A stretch of DNA of 27,897 bases, taken from positions 1 through 27,897 of the IMG/VR virus record IMGVR_UViG_3300030329_001771; one strand, given 5' to 3'. The notes beneath the pieces are model-generated. The model saw only the letters and a program-made list of their open reading frames with translations. It was not told the origin of the DNA and searched no databases. Positions 16,201-22,563 of this stretch are shown here, piece by piece. The translations under genes and the position numbers were made by a program. The DNA is from a virus. Every line of letters starts with the position of its first letter. The first letter of the stretch is position 1.

Positions 16201-17249
16201 ATGCTCCCCTATCTGAGGTTTTTGAATATGAGGTTGGGGATATAATTATGTTTAGTGACAATCCTAAGAACACAAAGCCATATGGTAGAGATATAAAAGA
16301 GGTATATACAAACATAGATCAAACAATATATCCCTATTTTTTAATTACAAAAACAACTTTAAAGGGCAGGAGAATTTCTATCGAAGCTATGCAACTAAGA
16401 AACTTAGATGTAACAGAGATACCTGCAACACTCTTGGGAGATGTAAATCTTGATAACCAAGTTACTTGGGATGATGCCTTGCAATTAAATGAAATGTTGT
16501 TTTTTCATGGCAACAATCTTGATTATTACTATAGCCCACAACAAATTTCAAACGCAGATATGAATCAAGATGGGAATATAGACGTATTTGACCTAATTGA
16601 TCTTATAGATATTTTAGAAGAACCATATGATGATGGAGAATATGTAGATTTTGCAAGTGGAATATATCAGTCATCTACTGATGAGTTATATTTAACAGAA
16701 AATCAGATTGAAACTGACGATGTTTATGGCATGTTAGGGTTGCAACCATACAACACAAGTATTGTTTATTATGTAACAAGTAATTTGAATTGTGTTAGAA
16801 GCGATAGTGCAATCGCATCATTAATACAAGACCAACTTGGTTCTAATCCCTTTGATAGAAATCCAAGATCTTGGGGGGAAGTTGCAAAGCAAATGCAGAG
16901 TACAGGTTCTTCCTTTAACATTATGAATCAATATGTAAAATTAAAGGTATCTTTGGTAAGTGGGGCTAATATTGATCCATTAGAAGAATCCACAGCAAAT
17001 AAAATGCTTATATTCAATAACTGCTTGTTTAAATTTGATGGGCGACACTCATGGGAAACTTATGTTGGGATAAAACTTCTAAAGGATGGGGCATTATCTC
17101 CAAGTGGAAACGAGATAATATGGAATAGTAGTTATCAATGTACAATAGATGGACAGATGTACACCTATGGGTATGTTTCAATCGGTGATCCAATCGCAAA
17201 AAAAATAAACTTTGCAATAGAAGTTCCTGACAATTATTGGGAGGAGTAG
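13230..17249 (+). CDS. Large tail tip/hub protein with dockerin-like calcium repeats
   Basis: A 1339-residue protein starting with TTG 13230, eight bases inside the end of the tape measure gene and preceded by GGGAG. The N-terminal ~140 residues and the segment at ~870-1065 ('IKDIINNILKESRLYLGWNW', 'KYIQDKGTAEHLRNYLFH', 'FEYEVGDIIMFSDN', 'YPYFLITKT') resemble hub-type tail proteins of siphoviruses. Residues 1070-1130 carry two calcium-loop repeats, 'GDVNLDNQVTWDD' (Asp1071, Asn1073, Asp1075, Asp1082) and 'ADMNQDGNIDVFD' (Asp1110, Asn1112, Asp1114, Asn1116, Asp1121), each followed by a helix, as in type I dockerins. About 200 residues follow. It probably forms the tail tip that contacts the host. 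Confidence 0.75.
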   Translation: MRNIFGSGEGIKPSPVTNIAYRVFIYANNSNQDHVEITDRDIPHGDVDLKVSTITNKIDVKNKNIHLPDISISANNYPVYIDDDTGEEKRLSDILLGGIGRRIKVSMRWGRDMTSSMTIAEGRISRIQHDDNRINISANNVHLEDFHLDLPQPEYVLNKDVNTYEHYHDRPVPILYGHLKQAPSPVYLNRVGESSVITNQTIKLLPDNSDIGGSNIHGIKKFEPMLFAGINTDLIELKRQDNVGVKIGDNVCDVPCLPYVQTRSMILDDDHDYQQWSTSGKDYLSFNVIDDDGTKTHIRDDKIWCSFNQKPNPNPDDKRTFYVENNNTTYVSSPYSYEIKDITDSFKTSNNSRYAYRVGVQTFEFDPISGYKTDDRLKDDGSRKIHSDVHFIGSANILQKNFGGSQKQFHSYTWMFPVYSAPNLEGQSGSGGQETDLEYFDKLAFPKELHKLERSNGSRQIRGTQTWDLDSFYEDITRAYFRMFGFSEHQDDEQFNSYFTSFISGRFNQNSLNNFESRYQAGFRNLYPILDATSLAIYYFADAASSSSSNSPFVMFDIEAQWRDLELRKVWLNMDMFEKDYFLNAKGKVYGEERDVWDINGSLTIKYEGVDAPDLSNNAASSAKKDNLHFTELYKYLTDEDLKSRLIGNKYYEIMLMCDDGDEPSFLYDIEINNMKFCDGFLPYMWNNGSDPYVVDGEYVGHSTGWLVSFNSKQFGKSHSYQSSGNYMLTGVRLVYGRKKYGYEGNVLTLQEIEYQEAEELATFNDNNGYEFGDQTDDLWRPHGYTLVSYLGGNRTSSERLLENPAEIIKDLLNTQAESDVDFNDDKFERSVIATQDDKFAFSINKTENIKDIINNILKESRLYLGWNWNQELVIHHIKDEYNDNDVDGVIDVDNIYNCKFNLSNIEDLAIGGVEVKYGYNYATEKFDKTTDPITLGYFTEHYKQEYGIENEDDYKLVFESKYIQDKGTAEHLRNYLFHSKKHQQLTCSFDAPLSEVFEYEVGDIIMFSDNPKNTKPYGRDIKEVYTNIDQTIYPYFLITKTTLKGRRISIEAMQLRNLDVTEIPATLLGDVNLDNQVTWDDALQLNEMLFFHGNNLDYYYSPQQISNADMNQDGNIDVFDLIDLIDILEEPYDDGEYVDFASGIYQSSTDELYLTENQIETDDVYGMLGLQPYNTSIVYYVTSNLNCVRSDSAIASLIQDQLGSNPFDRNPRSWGEVAKQMQSTGSSFNIMNQYVKLKVSLVSGANIDPLEESTANKMLIFNNCLFKFDGRHSWETYVGIKLLKDGALSPSGNEIIWNSSYQCTIDGQMYTYGYVSIGDPIAKKINFAIEVPDNYWEE

Positions 17250-17669
17250 ATGAACATTAAAATGAAACAATATGTCAATGAAGTATATCTTGAAAATTTC
17301 AAGGACATGGTGTATTTAGATATAACGTGTGAAGGTAGCTTTGATATTCAGATGGAAGCAGATGGCTATGTATGGGGCAATTCTAATAGAATTGTAGTCA
17401 CGCATATAACAATGCCCCAATCAGGACTTTTATTCACTTATACAGGCGATTTAAGGATAGTGCAAGTAACAATGGGAGATGTGTATAAACAGAAACATTT
17501 CGTGCAAAATAAAAGAATTACAGATGAAGTCCAAGCTATAGAATCAATTTGGAGTTTGGACACATCGAGATATGAAGATTATGATCAATCCAACAAAGGC
17601 AAGGATATAGGTATTACTAAAGTTAAGACAAAGGTTGGATCTAAGAAAACAGCAAATATAAATAATTAA
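17250..17669 (+). CDS. Small tail-region protein, hypothetical
   Basis: A 139-residue protein; ATG 17250 follows the previous stop with no gap and has a GGAGGAG site. It is beta-rich up to residue ~85 ('FKDMVYLDITCEGSFDIQM', 'GDLRIVQVTMGD') with a Lys-rich, probably flexible C-terminus ('KVKTKVGSKKTANINN'). There is no membrane segment. It lies between the tail tip gene and another tail protein, so it is likely a tip or baseplate component or an assembly factor. I recognise no named family. Confidence 0.65.
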   Translation: MNIKMKQYVNEVYLENFKDMVYLDITCEGSFDIQMEADGYVWGNSNRIVVTHITMPQSGLLFTYTGDLRIVQVTMGDVYKQKHFVQNKRITDEVQAIESIWSLDTSRYEDYDQSNKGKDIGITKVKTKVGSKKTANINN

Positions 17670-17677
17670 GAGGGAAT

Positions 17678-18676
17678 ATGTCAGGACAAGTCGCAAAGCC
17701 AAGAATTTTTATAGATTACATTGCTTATGCAAGAGCAATCGGAAAACGAGTTAAGTACAAAAGGGGAGATGGTGTTGAAATTAAAAATTATCCATATTTG
17801 TTTACACTAAATCCACATAGGATAAACGAAATAGAAACAACCAATGAGCCATCTCATGTGCATTGTCTTATAAACCACGAGGAACAGGCAGAACCTGATG
17901 ACGAAGCCCTAAGAAAACTATTAAGCACAGCCAACTATTGGGGATTATTAGGACATAATCTTGCAGACTTAAATGCAACTGCTAAATTAAGTTATTATAA
18001 CAACGATGGTGCTTCCGATTACACATTATCACAATCAGATATTTATACAAACATTGATGACAATTATTTATTAAAGTCTATTAGTGGAACTATTTCAGAA
18101 GAAAATGCGAGTGGGGTATCTTTGCAAATCTCAGGACATACCATTGGAGATGAATTGAAATTAGGTTGTGTTACCTATGGAAGGACATATACATTCCCAC
18201 ATAGAGCAAATTTATCTATGAATATTAGTTATAGTCAAAGTGGAATCAAAAGGTCAAGAACTGCAGGTGGAAAAGACATAGTTGATATACAATACTACAA
18301 AGCACCTGATTGGGGAACAAGAAGGGCTTGGGATTTCTCCCCACGAGATAATAGAAGCATTGGATATAATGGTAGAAGGTCTTGGGATTTAACATTCTCA
18401 TATCTAACAGCAGATGATACTTTGCCATCAGATACTGACAATGATTTTATGTTTGATACTGATGTTGCAACTGGATCATGGAATATACATAGCACAGAAA
18501 ATATCACATCGCACTTTATGACACTAACTTTAAATGGTCAAATTCCCTTTATCTTCCAACCTGATGATACAAAGAGAACCTTTGCGTTGTGCAGATTAAA
18601 GTCAAATGGATTCTCTGTGCAGCAGTCAGCCCCTAACTTATATACTTGTAAAATGTCATTTGAAGAAACTTGGTAA
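17678..18676 (+). CDS. Tail structural protein (distal tail/tip region)
   Basis: A 332-residue protein with GAGGG before ATG 17678 and no membrane segment. A conserved-looking central part, 'ANLSMNISYSQSGIKRSRTAGGKDIVDIQY' split by strands and followed by 'PDWGTRRAWDF', 'IGYNGRRSWDLTFSYL', and a final beta domain ('FMTLTLNGQIPFIFQPD', 'NLYTCKMSFEETW') resemble a tail protein type I recall from marine phages. The last domain with its Trp- and Arg-rich repeats could be a ring-forming distal tail protein. It is the final gene of the late region and is followed at once by a terminator. Confidence 0.6.
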   Translation: MSGQVAKPRIFIDYIAYARAIGKRVKYKRGDGVEIKNYPYLFTLNPHRINEIETTNEPSHVHCLINHEEQAEPDDEALRKLLSTANYWGLLGHNLADLNATAKLSYYNNDGASDYTLSQSDIYTNIDDNYLLKSISGTISEENASGVSLQISGHTIGDELKLGCVTYGRTYTFPHRANLSMNISYSQSGIKRSRTAGGKDIVDIQYYKAPDWGTRRAWDFSPRDNRSIGYNGRRSWDLTFSYLTADDTLPSDTDNDFMFDTDVATGSWNIHSTENITSHFMTLTLNGQIPFIFQPDDTKRTFALCRLKSNGFSVQQSAPNLYTCKMSFEETW

Positions 18677-18719
18677 ATTTCCCTCCGACATCCTCCTTGT
18701 TGTAGGATAGCGAAAGAGA

Positions 18720-18751
18720 AGCCCTATACATTTTGTGTGGGGCTTTTTTTT
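18720..18751 (+). terminator. Rho-independent terminator of the late operon
   Basis: An 11-pair stem, AGCCCTATACA (18720-18730) with TGTGTGGGGCT (18734-18744), contains two G-T pairs and a three-base loop, and is followed by a run of eight T ending at 18751. It lies 43 bases after the last tail gene and before the early promoter, so it separates late from early transcription. Confidence 0.9.
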
Positions 18752-18779
18752 ATTTATTTTCAAATATATTTTAAAAAAC

Positions 18780-18808
18780 TTGCATATATTTTGGATATGT
18801 GTTAATAT
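18780..18808 (+). promoter_or_regulatory. Early promoter, sigma70-like
   Basis: TTGCAT (18780-18785) and TAATAT (18803-18808) are separated by exactly 17 bases. Transcription would start near 18815, just where the duplicated leader begins. The promoter follows the terminator and precedes the whole early/replication set, so it is well placed to drive it. The host form of the sigma factor is unknown. Confidence 0.72.
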
Positions 18809-18816
18809 AAGGGAGG

Positions 18817-18857
18817 TAAGCAAGACAAATAAATAACAGACATAGGAGAAACAAATG
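18817..18857 (+). repeat. Duplicated early leader, copy 1
   Basis: A 41-base stretch, TAAGCAAGACAAATAAATAA followed by the GACATAGGAGAA ribosome site, up to and including the ATG of the next gene. It matches copy 2 (22523-22563) at 37 of 41 positions by direct comparison. It is A-rich and has no obvious hairpin. It lies from about the predicted transcription start to the start codon. Confidence 0.8.
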
Positions 18858-19133
18858 TTAGATAAATACGATTCTTTACAGAATAAGTTAGGTTGTGAGA
18901 TTAATGAACTATCAACACATAATTCTGATAAGTTCTTCATAAATCACGAAAACATTATTAAATCTAAATTAAAAAAGTGTGGTATGTGTTGCCATGTCCT
19001 ACTTGGATATTTTATTGGCGACAAGTATTACAAAGTTAAATTGCAAACAAACGATGCTATTCTTTTAATTACAATGGAAAAAGAAGGTAGAGTTTTACAC
19101 ATATTAGAAGATAAAACACAAGGGGGAATCTAA
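18855..19133 (+). CDS. Early hypothetical protein
   Basis: A 92-residue protein, the first gene of the early region, behind the strong promoter and the duplicated leader with an AGGAG site. 'KKCGMCCHVLLGYFIGDKYY' holds three cysteines (C-x2-CC), and the overall charge is mildly basic. There is no membrane anchor beyond a short hydrophobic patch. Being first in the early operon suggests a host-takeover or regulatory role, but I recognise no family. It overlaps the next start by one base. Confidence 0.7.
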   Translation: MLDKYDSLQNKLGCEINELSTHNSDKFFINHENIIKSKLKKCGMCCHVLLGYFIGDKYYKVKLQTNDAILLITMEKEGRVLHILEDKTQGGI

Positions 19134-19615
19134 TGCCTATTAGTATACATGGAAAAGAGTATGTTACAGTTAATGAAAGAATACAAATGCTACATGAGTC
19201 TGACCTTTCAGAAATCACTTTAAATACTGAGATTTTGCACGATAGTGAGCAAAGCATAGTAATGAAAACAACATTGGAAATTGATGGTAAAGTGTTTACA
19301 GGTATCGCACAAGAAACAAAAGGCTCAACGAATATCAATAAGACATCTGCATATGAGAATTGTGAAACATCTGCAGTTGGTCGTGCTTTAGGCTTTGCAG
19401 GATATGGATCGGTTGAATCGATTGCAAGTGGAGATGAAGTTGCTCATGCAATAAAACAACAGGAACAGCTTGAACCTGAGTATGCGACACCAAATCAAGT
19501 TAAGTATATACAAAACTTGTGTCAAGAAAAAGCAATGGATTGCGAATATGATTTTGAAAAGATGACCAAACAAGAAGCAGGAAGTGTCATTGAGGGGATC
19601 TTAAATAAATCATGA
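19133..19615 (+). CDS. Putative ssDNA-annealing/recombination protein of phage type
   Basis: A 160-residue protein whose ATG overlaps the previous stop (TAATG). The start 'GKEYVTVNERIQML' and the core 'INKTSAYENCETSAVGRALGFAGYG' followed by 'SIASGDEVAHA' are features I recall from a widespread phage family placed near replication genes, often described as Erf/Rad52-like or ssDNA-binding. The C-terminal ~45 residues 'TPNQVKYIQNLCQEK...MTKQEAGSVIEGIL' form a small helical domain often attached to phage recombinases. The likely role is binding or annealing single-stranded DNA during replication or recombination. No catalytic motif is expected, so the assignment is moderate. Confidence 0.55.
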   Translation: MPISIHGKEYVTVNERIQMLHESDLSEITLNTEILHDSEQSIVMKTTLEIDGKVFTGIAQETKGSTNINKTSAYENCETSAVGRALGFAGYGSVESIASGDEVAHAIKQQEQLEPEYATPNQVKYIQNLCQEKAMDCEYDFEKMTKQEAGSVIEGILNKS

Positions 19616-19782
19616 GATTAGGTAGAAACCAAAAGTGTATTTGTGATAGCAACAAAAAATACAAAAAATGTTGTTGGATAAATCCACGAAAAAGAGTTTT
19701 GATCGAAGATTGCTATGACACGAATAAGTTTGGTAAACCATATTGTGATTATATATTGGATTGCATAAGGGATAAATCATGA
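19612..19782 (+). CDS. SEC-C motif mini-protein (56 residues)
   Basis: ATG 19612 overlaps the previous stop (ATGA). The N-terminus 'GRNQKCICDSNKKYKKCC' has Cys9, Cys11, Cys20 and Cys21 in the C-x-C-x8-CC arrangement of the SEC-C zinc motif, which is usually found at the C-terminus of SecA and in assorted bacterial proteins. Two more cysteines lie at the C-terminal end. The motif makes this a convincing gene despite its size. SEC-C zinc domains mediate protein contacts; the partner here is unknown. Confidence 0.75.
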   Translation: MRLGRNQKCICDSNKKYKKCCWINPRKRVLIEDCYDTNKFGKPYCDYILDCIRDKS

Positions 19783-19856
19783 GGGGTGTTGTTTGGTTGT
19801 CAATAATCTTTACAGGTATATTTATATGGTACAAAATATTTAAATTAATTTTTTAA
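19779..19856 (+). CDS. Tiny single-span membrane protein (25 residues)
   Basis: ATG 19779 overlaps the stop of the SEC-C gene (ATGA). The 25 residues consist of one hydrophobic span (GVVWLSIIFTGIFIWY) and a short basic end (KIFKLIF). It fills the gap before the next ribosome site exactly. The same design recurs in two other tiny early genes at 21541 and 23568, which raises confidence slightly. Function is unknown; chance is still possible at this length. Confidence 0.42.
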   Translation: MRGVVWLSIIFTGIFIWYKIFKLIF

Positions 19857-19870
19857 AAGGAGATAAACAA

Positions 19871-20110
19871 ATGAAAATAAATAGAATGACTAAGGGTAAC
19901 TGGGGTAAAGTGAAAGCATTTTTTGACTTAGATTGCGATGGAGTAATTGTAAAAGGATTCAAGTTAATAGAAGGCGAGAAGGGAATTTTTGTGGGAATGC
20001 CATCTGTTAAGAATAAAGATGGGGAATATGAGAACACAACCATTGTGCCTGAAGCAAGTACTATGCACTATCTACTTGAAATTGCACAGAAAGAATATGA
20101 GAGTCAATAA
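19871..20110 (+). CDS. SpoVG-like protein
   Basis: A 79-residue protein with AAGGAG before ATG 19871. The core 'KAFFDLDCDGVIVKGFKLIEGEKG' leading into 'IFVGMPSVKNKDGEYEN' matches the SpoVG signature (strand, 'vI.GFklieG..GlFVgMPS...dGe..'). SpoVG proteins are small site-specific nucleic-acid-binding regulators in bacteria, and phage copies sit near replication genes. Here it lies in the early operon and overlaps the next start by one base. The role would be binding phage or host DNA/RNA; its target cannot be read from the sequence. Confidence 0.78.
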   Translation: MKINRMTKGNWGKVKAFFDLDCDGVIVKGFKLIEGEKGIFVGMPSVKNKDGEYENTTIVPEASTMHYLLEIAQKEYESQ

Positions 20111-20349
20111 TGATAATATACGAGGTTTCATATATAGATGATAAGAATCTTCCTTTAGATGATCTTGACCTTGAAATACGCAGACAATATTTTTCAAATA
20201 AAGTTAAGGCTAAGTCTTTTATTGCTAAAACAAAAAGGGGAAATAAGGAACAATCAAGGTTATATGCTTTTAATATCCATAGGCATGAGGTTGGAAACTC
20301 AAAAGAAGATGTACTTAATTTTTTAAATAGGGGGAAAGACATTGGCTAA
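20110..20349 (+). CDS. Early hypothetical protein
   Basis: A 79-residue protein whose ATG shares a base with the SpoVG-like stop (TAATG). It is charged, with many Lys, Asp and Arg ('LDDLDLEIRRQYFSNKVKAKSFIAKTK'), and probably alpha/beta. No membrane segment or zinc motif is visible. Its last codons contain the purine-rich ribosome site for the following gene (GGGGGA). No family is recognised. Confidence 0.65.
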   Translation: MIIYEVSYIDDKNLPLDDLDLEIRRQYFSNKVKAKSFIAKTKRGNKEQSRLYAFNIHRHEVGNSKEDVLNFLNRGKDIG

Positions 20350-20671
20350 TAATTTAAAGGGTTTGCATGGCTTGGCTTTATATATTTATACAGATATACA
20401 CGATAGAGCAGACACGCATCCGATCAAATCAAAAGAGTTAGAGTTGAAATATAATGTGTCAGGTGTCAAGGTTAGGGAAGCTATTGCTGAACTTCGCAAA
20501 AAATACAAGCAACCTATTTGTAGTGGATCTACAGGATATTATTTTGCACGAACAAGGGCAATGTGGGATAGAACGAAAGCACAGCTATTGTCAAGGGCAA
20601 AAGAATTAAGAGATGCAGCAAACAATCCTGATGAGTATTTTTACGATAGTGAACAATCAAAGTTGTTTTAA
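20342..20671 (+). CDS. Winged-helix DNA-binding protein
   Basis: A 109-residue protein starting at TTG 20342 and overlapping the previous stop as TTGGCTAA, with GGGGGA nine bases before. Residues ~20-70 read as a winged helix: 'PIKSKELELKYNVSGVKVREAIAELRKK' holds the turn and recognition helix, and 'PICSGSTGYYFA' the wing. A helical tail ('WDRTKAQLLSRAKELRDAANN') follows. Phage proteins of this design occur near replication genes as regulators or replication helpers. It could control early transcription or act at the origin. Confidence 0.68.
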   Translation: MANNLKGLHGLALYIYTDIHDRADTHPIKSKELELKYNVSGVKVREAIAELRKKYKQPICSGSTGYYFARTRAMWDRTKAQLLSRAKELRDAANNPDEYFYDSEQSKLF

Positions 20672-20673
20672 GT

Positions 20674-21537
20674 ATGAATGTTTTAAGTTTATTTAATGGA
20701 ATGAGTACAGGGCACACCGCATTGGATAATGTTGGAATTAAAGTCGATAAATATTATTCATCTGAAATTAAACCTGCTGCCATAAAATTAACACAACACC
20801 ATTATCCTGATACTATTCAACTTGGAGATGTAACTAAATGGAAAGAATGGGATATTGATTGGAAGTCAATAGATATGGTGCTTAGTGGTAGTCCTTGTCA
20901 AGATTTATCCATAGCAGGGGCAAAAACACAAAGAATGGGTTTAGAGGGTAGTAGAAGTAGTCTTTTTTGGGTGTTTGTAGATATATTAAATCAAATAAAA
21001 AAATTGAATCCAAATGTTTTGTTTTTACAAGAAAATGTAGGTTCTGCACCTAAAAAAGATGTAGGAATTATGTCAAGAGCATTAGGCGTATATCCAGTTA
21101 GAATTAACTCTAAATTAGTGACTGCACAATTAAGAGATAGATATTATTGGACAAATATAAAAACAAAAAAAGATGGTTTGTTTGGTGACATTGTAAGCGA
21201 CATACCATTACCAAAAAATAAAAATATATTATTGCAAGATGTTTTGACAAGTGGTGTTGCACAAAAACAAAAACATTGTTGTTTGACAACCAAGTCTGGC
21301 GACCAATCTGACAATCAACAATATTTAAAACACAGAGATAACACAACAGGGATGATTACTCTTATATATGAAGAAGATAAGGTTAGAACTGCAAATAAAA
21401 TTGAATTATGTAGATTGCAAGGTTTTGATGATAATTGGTGTGATATATTAACTACAAGACAAGCAGGTAACCTGTTAGGGGATGGTTGGACATTGCCAAT
21501 CATAGAACACATATTTAGTTTTATAAAAAAGGATTAA
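20674..21537 (+). CDS. DNA (cytosine-5) methyltransferase
   Basis: A 287-residue protein carrying the C5 methyltransferase motifs in order: I 'SLFNGMSTG' (5-13, AdoMet binding), IV 'GSPCQD' with catalytic Cys75, VI 'ENV' (120-122), VIII 'QLRDRYYW' (152-159), IX 'RLQGF' (247-251) and X 'GNLLGDGW' (265-272). The start 'NGMSTG' and the short target domain are typical of the small phage type related to DNMT3-like enzymes. It methylates cytosine in DNA, and with no restriction enzyme nearby it probably protects phage DNA from host nucleases. Its target sequence is unknown. The start is ATG 20674, two bases after the preceding stop. Confidence 0.92.
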   Translation: MNVLSLFNGMSTGHTALDNVGIKVDKYYSSEIKPAAIKLTQHHYPDTIQLGDVTKWKEWDIDWKSIDMVLSGSPCQDLSIAGAKTQRMGLEGSRSSLFWVFVDILNQIKKLNPNVLFLQENVGSAPKKDVGIMSRALGVYPVRINSKLVTAQLRDRYYWTNIKTKKDGLFGDIVSDIPLPKNKNILLQDVLTSGVAQKQKHCCLTTKSGDQSDNQQYLKHRDNTTGMITLIYEEDKVRTANKIELCRLQGFDDNWCDILTTRQAGNLLGDGWTLPIIEHIFSFIKKD

Positions 21538-21540
21538 ATC

Positions 21541-21645
21541 ATGGAATTATTTATTATAGCATTTTTAATATTGTTTTTTATTGTAATGACATTATTTTTT
21601 TTATACAAAATAATTGATATATTAGATCATTGGTATTTTAAGTAA
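21541..21645 (+). CDS. Tiny single-span membrane protein (34 residues)
   Basis: ATG 21541 lies three bases after the methyltransferase stop. The residues are one long hydrophobic span (ELFIIAFLILFFIVMTLFFL) followed by a short polar end, 'YKIIDILDHWYFK'. It occupies the gap before the next gene, whose ribosome site AAAAGGAG starts at its stop. AT-rich codons such as TTT and ATA make hydrophobic ORFs easy by chance, but the fit in the gap and two similar neighbours favour a gene. Confidence 0.45.
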   Translation: MELFIIAFLILFFIVMTLFFLYKIIDILDHWYFK

Positions 21646-21656
21646 AAGGAGTATAT

Positions 21657-22514
21657 ATGGCACGAAATAGAATAATAAAAAAAGAGTTTTACACAGATCA
21701 GAAGATGATTGAACTCGACATTGTAGAAAGATTGTTATTTATAGGGATGACAAACTTCGCAGATGACACAGGTATCCATATTAATAGTGCAAAGATGTTG
21801 AAGGCAGAGATATTACCTGCTGATGAAATAAGCATTGATTACATAGAAGAAGCACTAAGTAATATGCACAAGTTAGGGTTAATTGAGTATAATGAAGATA
21901 GGTCATTATTTAGGATCACAAATTTTCTAATACATCAAAAAATCAATAGACCATATCCATCTAAGTATGAGTTTGTCGAGGAGAGTGAAACTGATTCAAT
22001 GAACATTCATGGAACATTCAATGAGTGTTCATCCCCTAATAAGAATAATAATAAGAAAAAGAATAATAAGAATAAAAAGAAAAAGAAAGATAATGAGAAC
22101 TCTGATTTTTTAGTTTGGTGGGAAATGTATCCAAGAAAGATCGGAAAGCCAAAAGCACAAGCTAAGTTTGAGGAAATGGTTACTATTTATTCGCTAAGAG
22201 AAGTTATTGAGGGAACTATATTGTGGAAGGATTACTGGAAGAACGCACATACAGAAACAAAGTACATACCACATCCAACTACATTTTTAAATCAACATCG
22301 TTTTATGGACTATCCTGATGAATTAGAATCTCAGATAGAGGTAGAATACAGATTAGACACTACAGGCAAGTTTTATATTGGATATTGTGCTAAGTGTCAG
22401 AAATCTAATTTCTATAGAAAAGAGGAACTAAGACAAGATTCAAGATGTTGTAAAGATAAGATATTGCCACAAAGAGATGCAATAGAGATTCAGGATGTAA
22501 ATGCAAAAGCATAA
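21657..22514 (+). CDS. Replication initiation protein (winged-helix, DnaD/O-like)
   Basis: A 285-residue protein with AAAAGGAG before ATG 21657. Residues 1-~110 form a winged-helix region with the phage replication pattern 'IVERLLFIGMTNFADDTG', 'LSNMHKLGLIEY' and 'LIHQKINRPYPSKYEF'. A Lys/Asn linker follows (~125-147). Residues ~148-220 hold 'VWWEMYPRKIGKPKAQAKFEEM' and 'YIPHPTTFLNQHRFMD', a C-terminal block common in phage replication organisers. A cysteine cluster (C-x2-C, then CC) ends the protein. It would bind the origin and recruit host replication enzymes; no DNA polymerase or helicase is present in the window. The origin itself was not located. Confidence 0.78.
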   Translation: MARNRIIKKEFYTDQKMIELDIVERLLFIGMTNFADDTGIHINSAKMLKAEILPADEISIDYIEEALSNMHKLGLIEYNEDRSLFRITNFLIHQKINRPYPSKYEFVEESETDSMNIHGTFNECSSPNKNNNKKKNNKNKKKKKDNENSDFLVWWEMYPRKIGKPKAQAKFEEMVTIYSLREVIEGTILWKDYWKNAHTETKYIPHPTTFLNQHRFMDYPDELESQIEVEYRLDTTGKFYIGYCAKCQKSNFYRKEELRQDSRCCKDKILPQRDAIEIQDVNAKA

Positions 22515-22517
22515 AAT
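22489..22517 (+). promoter_or_regulatory. Possible second early promoter
   Basis: TTCAGG (22489-22494, weak) and TAAAAT (22512-22517, good) are separated by 17 bases. The -10 box ends five bases before copy 2 of the leader, a layout close to that of the first early promoter (eight bases). The shared leader makes a promoter here more likely than the -35 box alone would. Confidence 0.4.
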
Positions 22518-22522
22518 GATTA

Positions 22523-22563
22523 TAAGCAAGACAAACAAATAATAGACATAGGAGAAAACAATG
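22523..22563 (+). repeat. Duplicated early leader, copy 2
   Basis: A 41-base stretch, TAAGCAAGACAAACAAATAA then TAGACATAGGAGAAAACA and the ATG, matching copy 1 at 37 of 41 positions. It lies in the gap between the replication initiator and the next gene, the second largest gap in the early region. Confidence 0.8.

Noticed and set aside
18690-18711. A small inverted repeat ATCCT ... AGGAT after the last tail gene
   Set aside because: A five-pair stem with a loop of about nine bases and no T run is weak; the real terminator lies just downstream.
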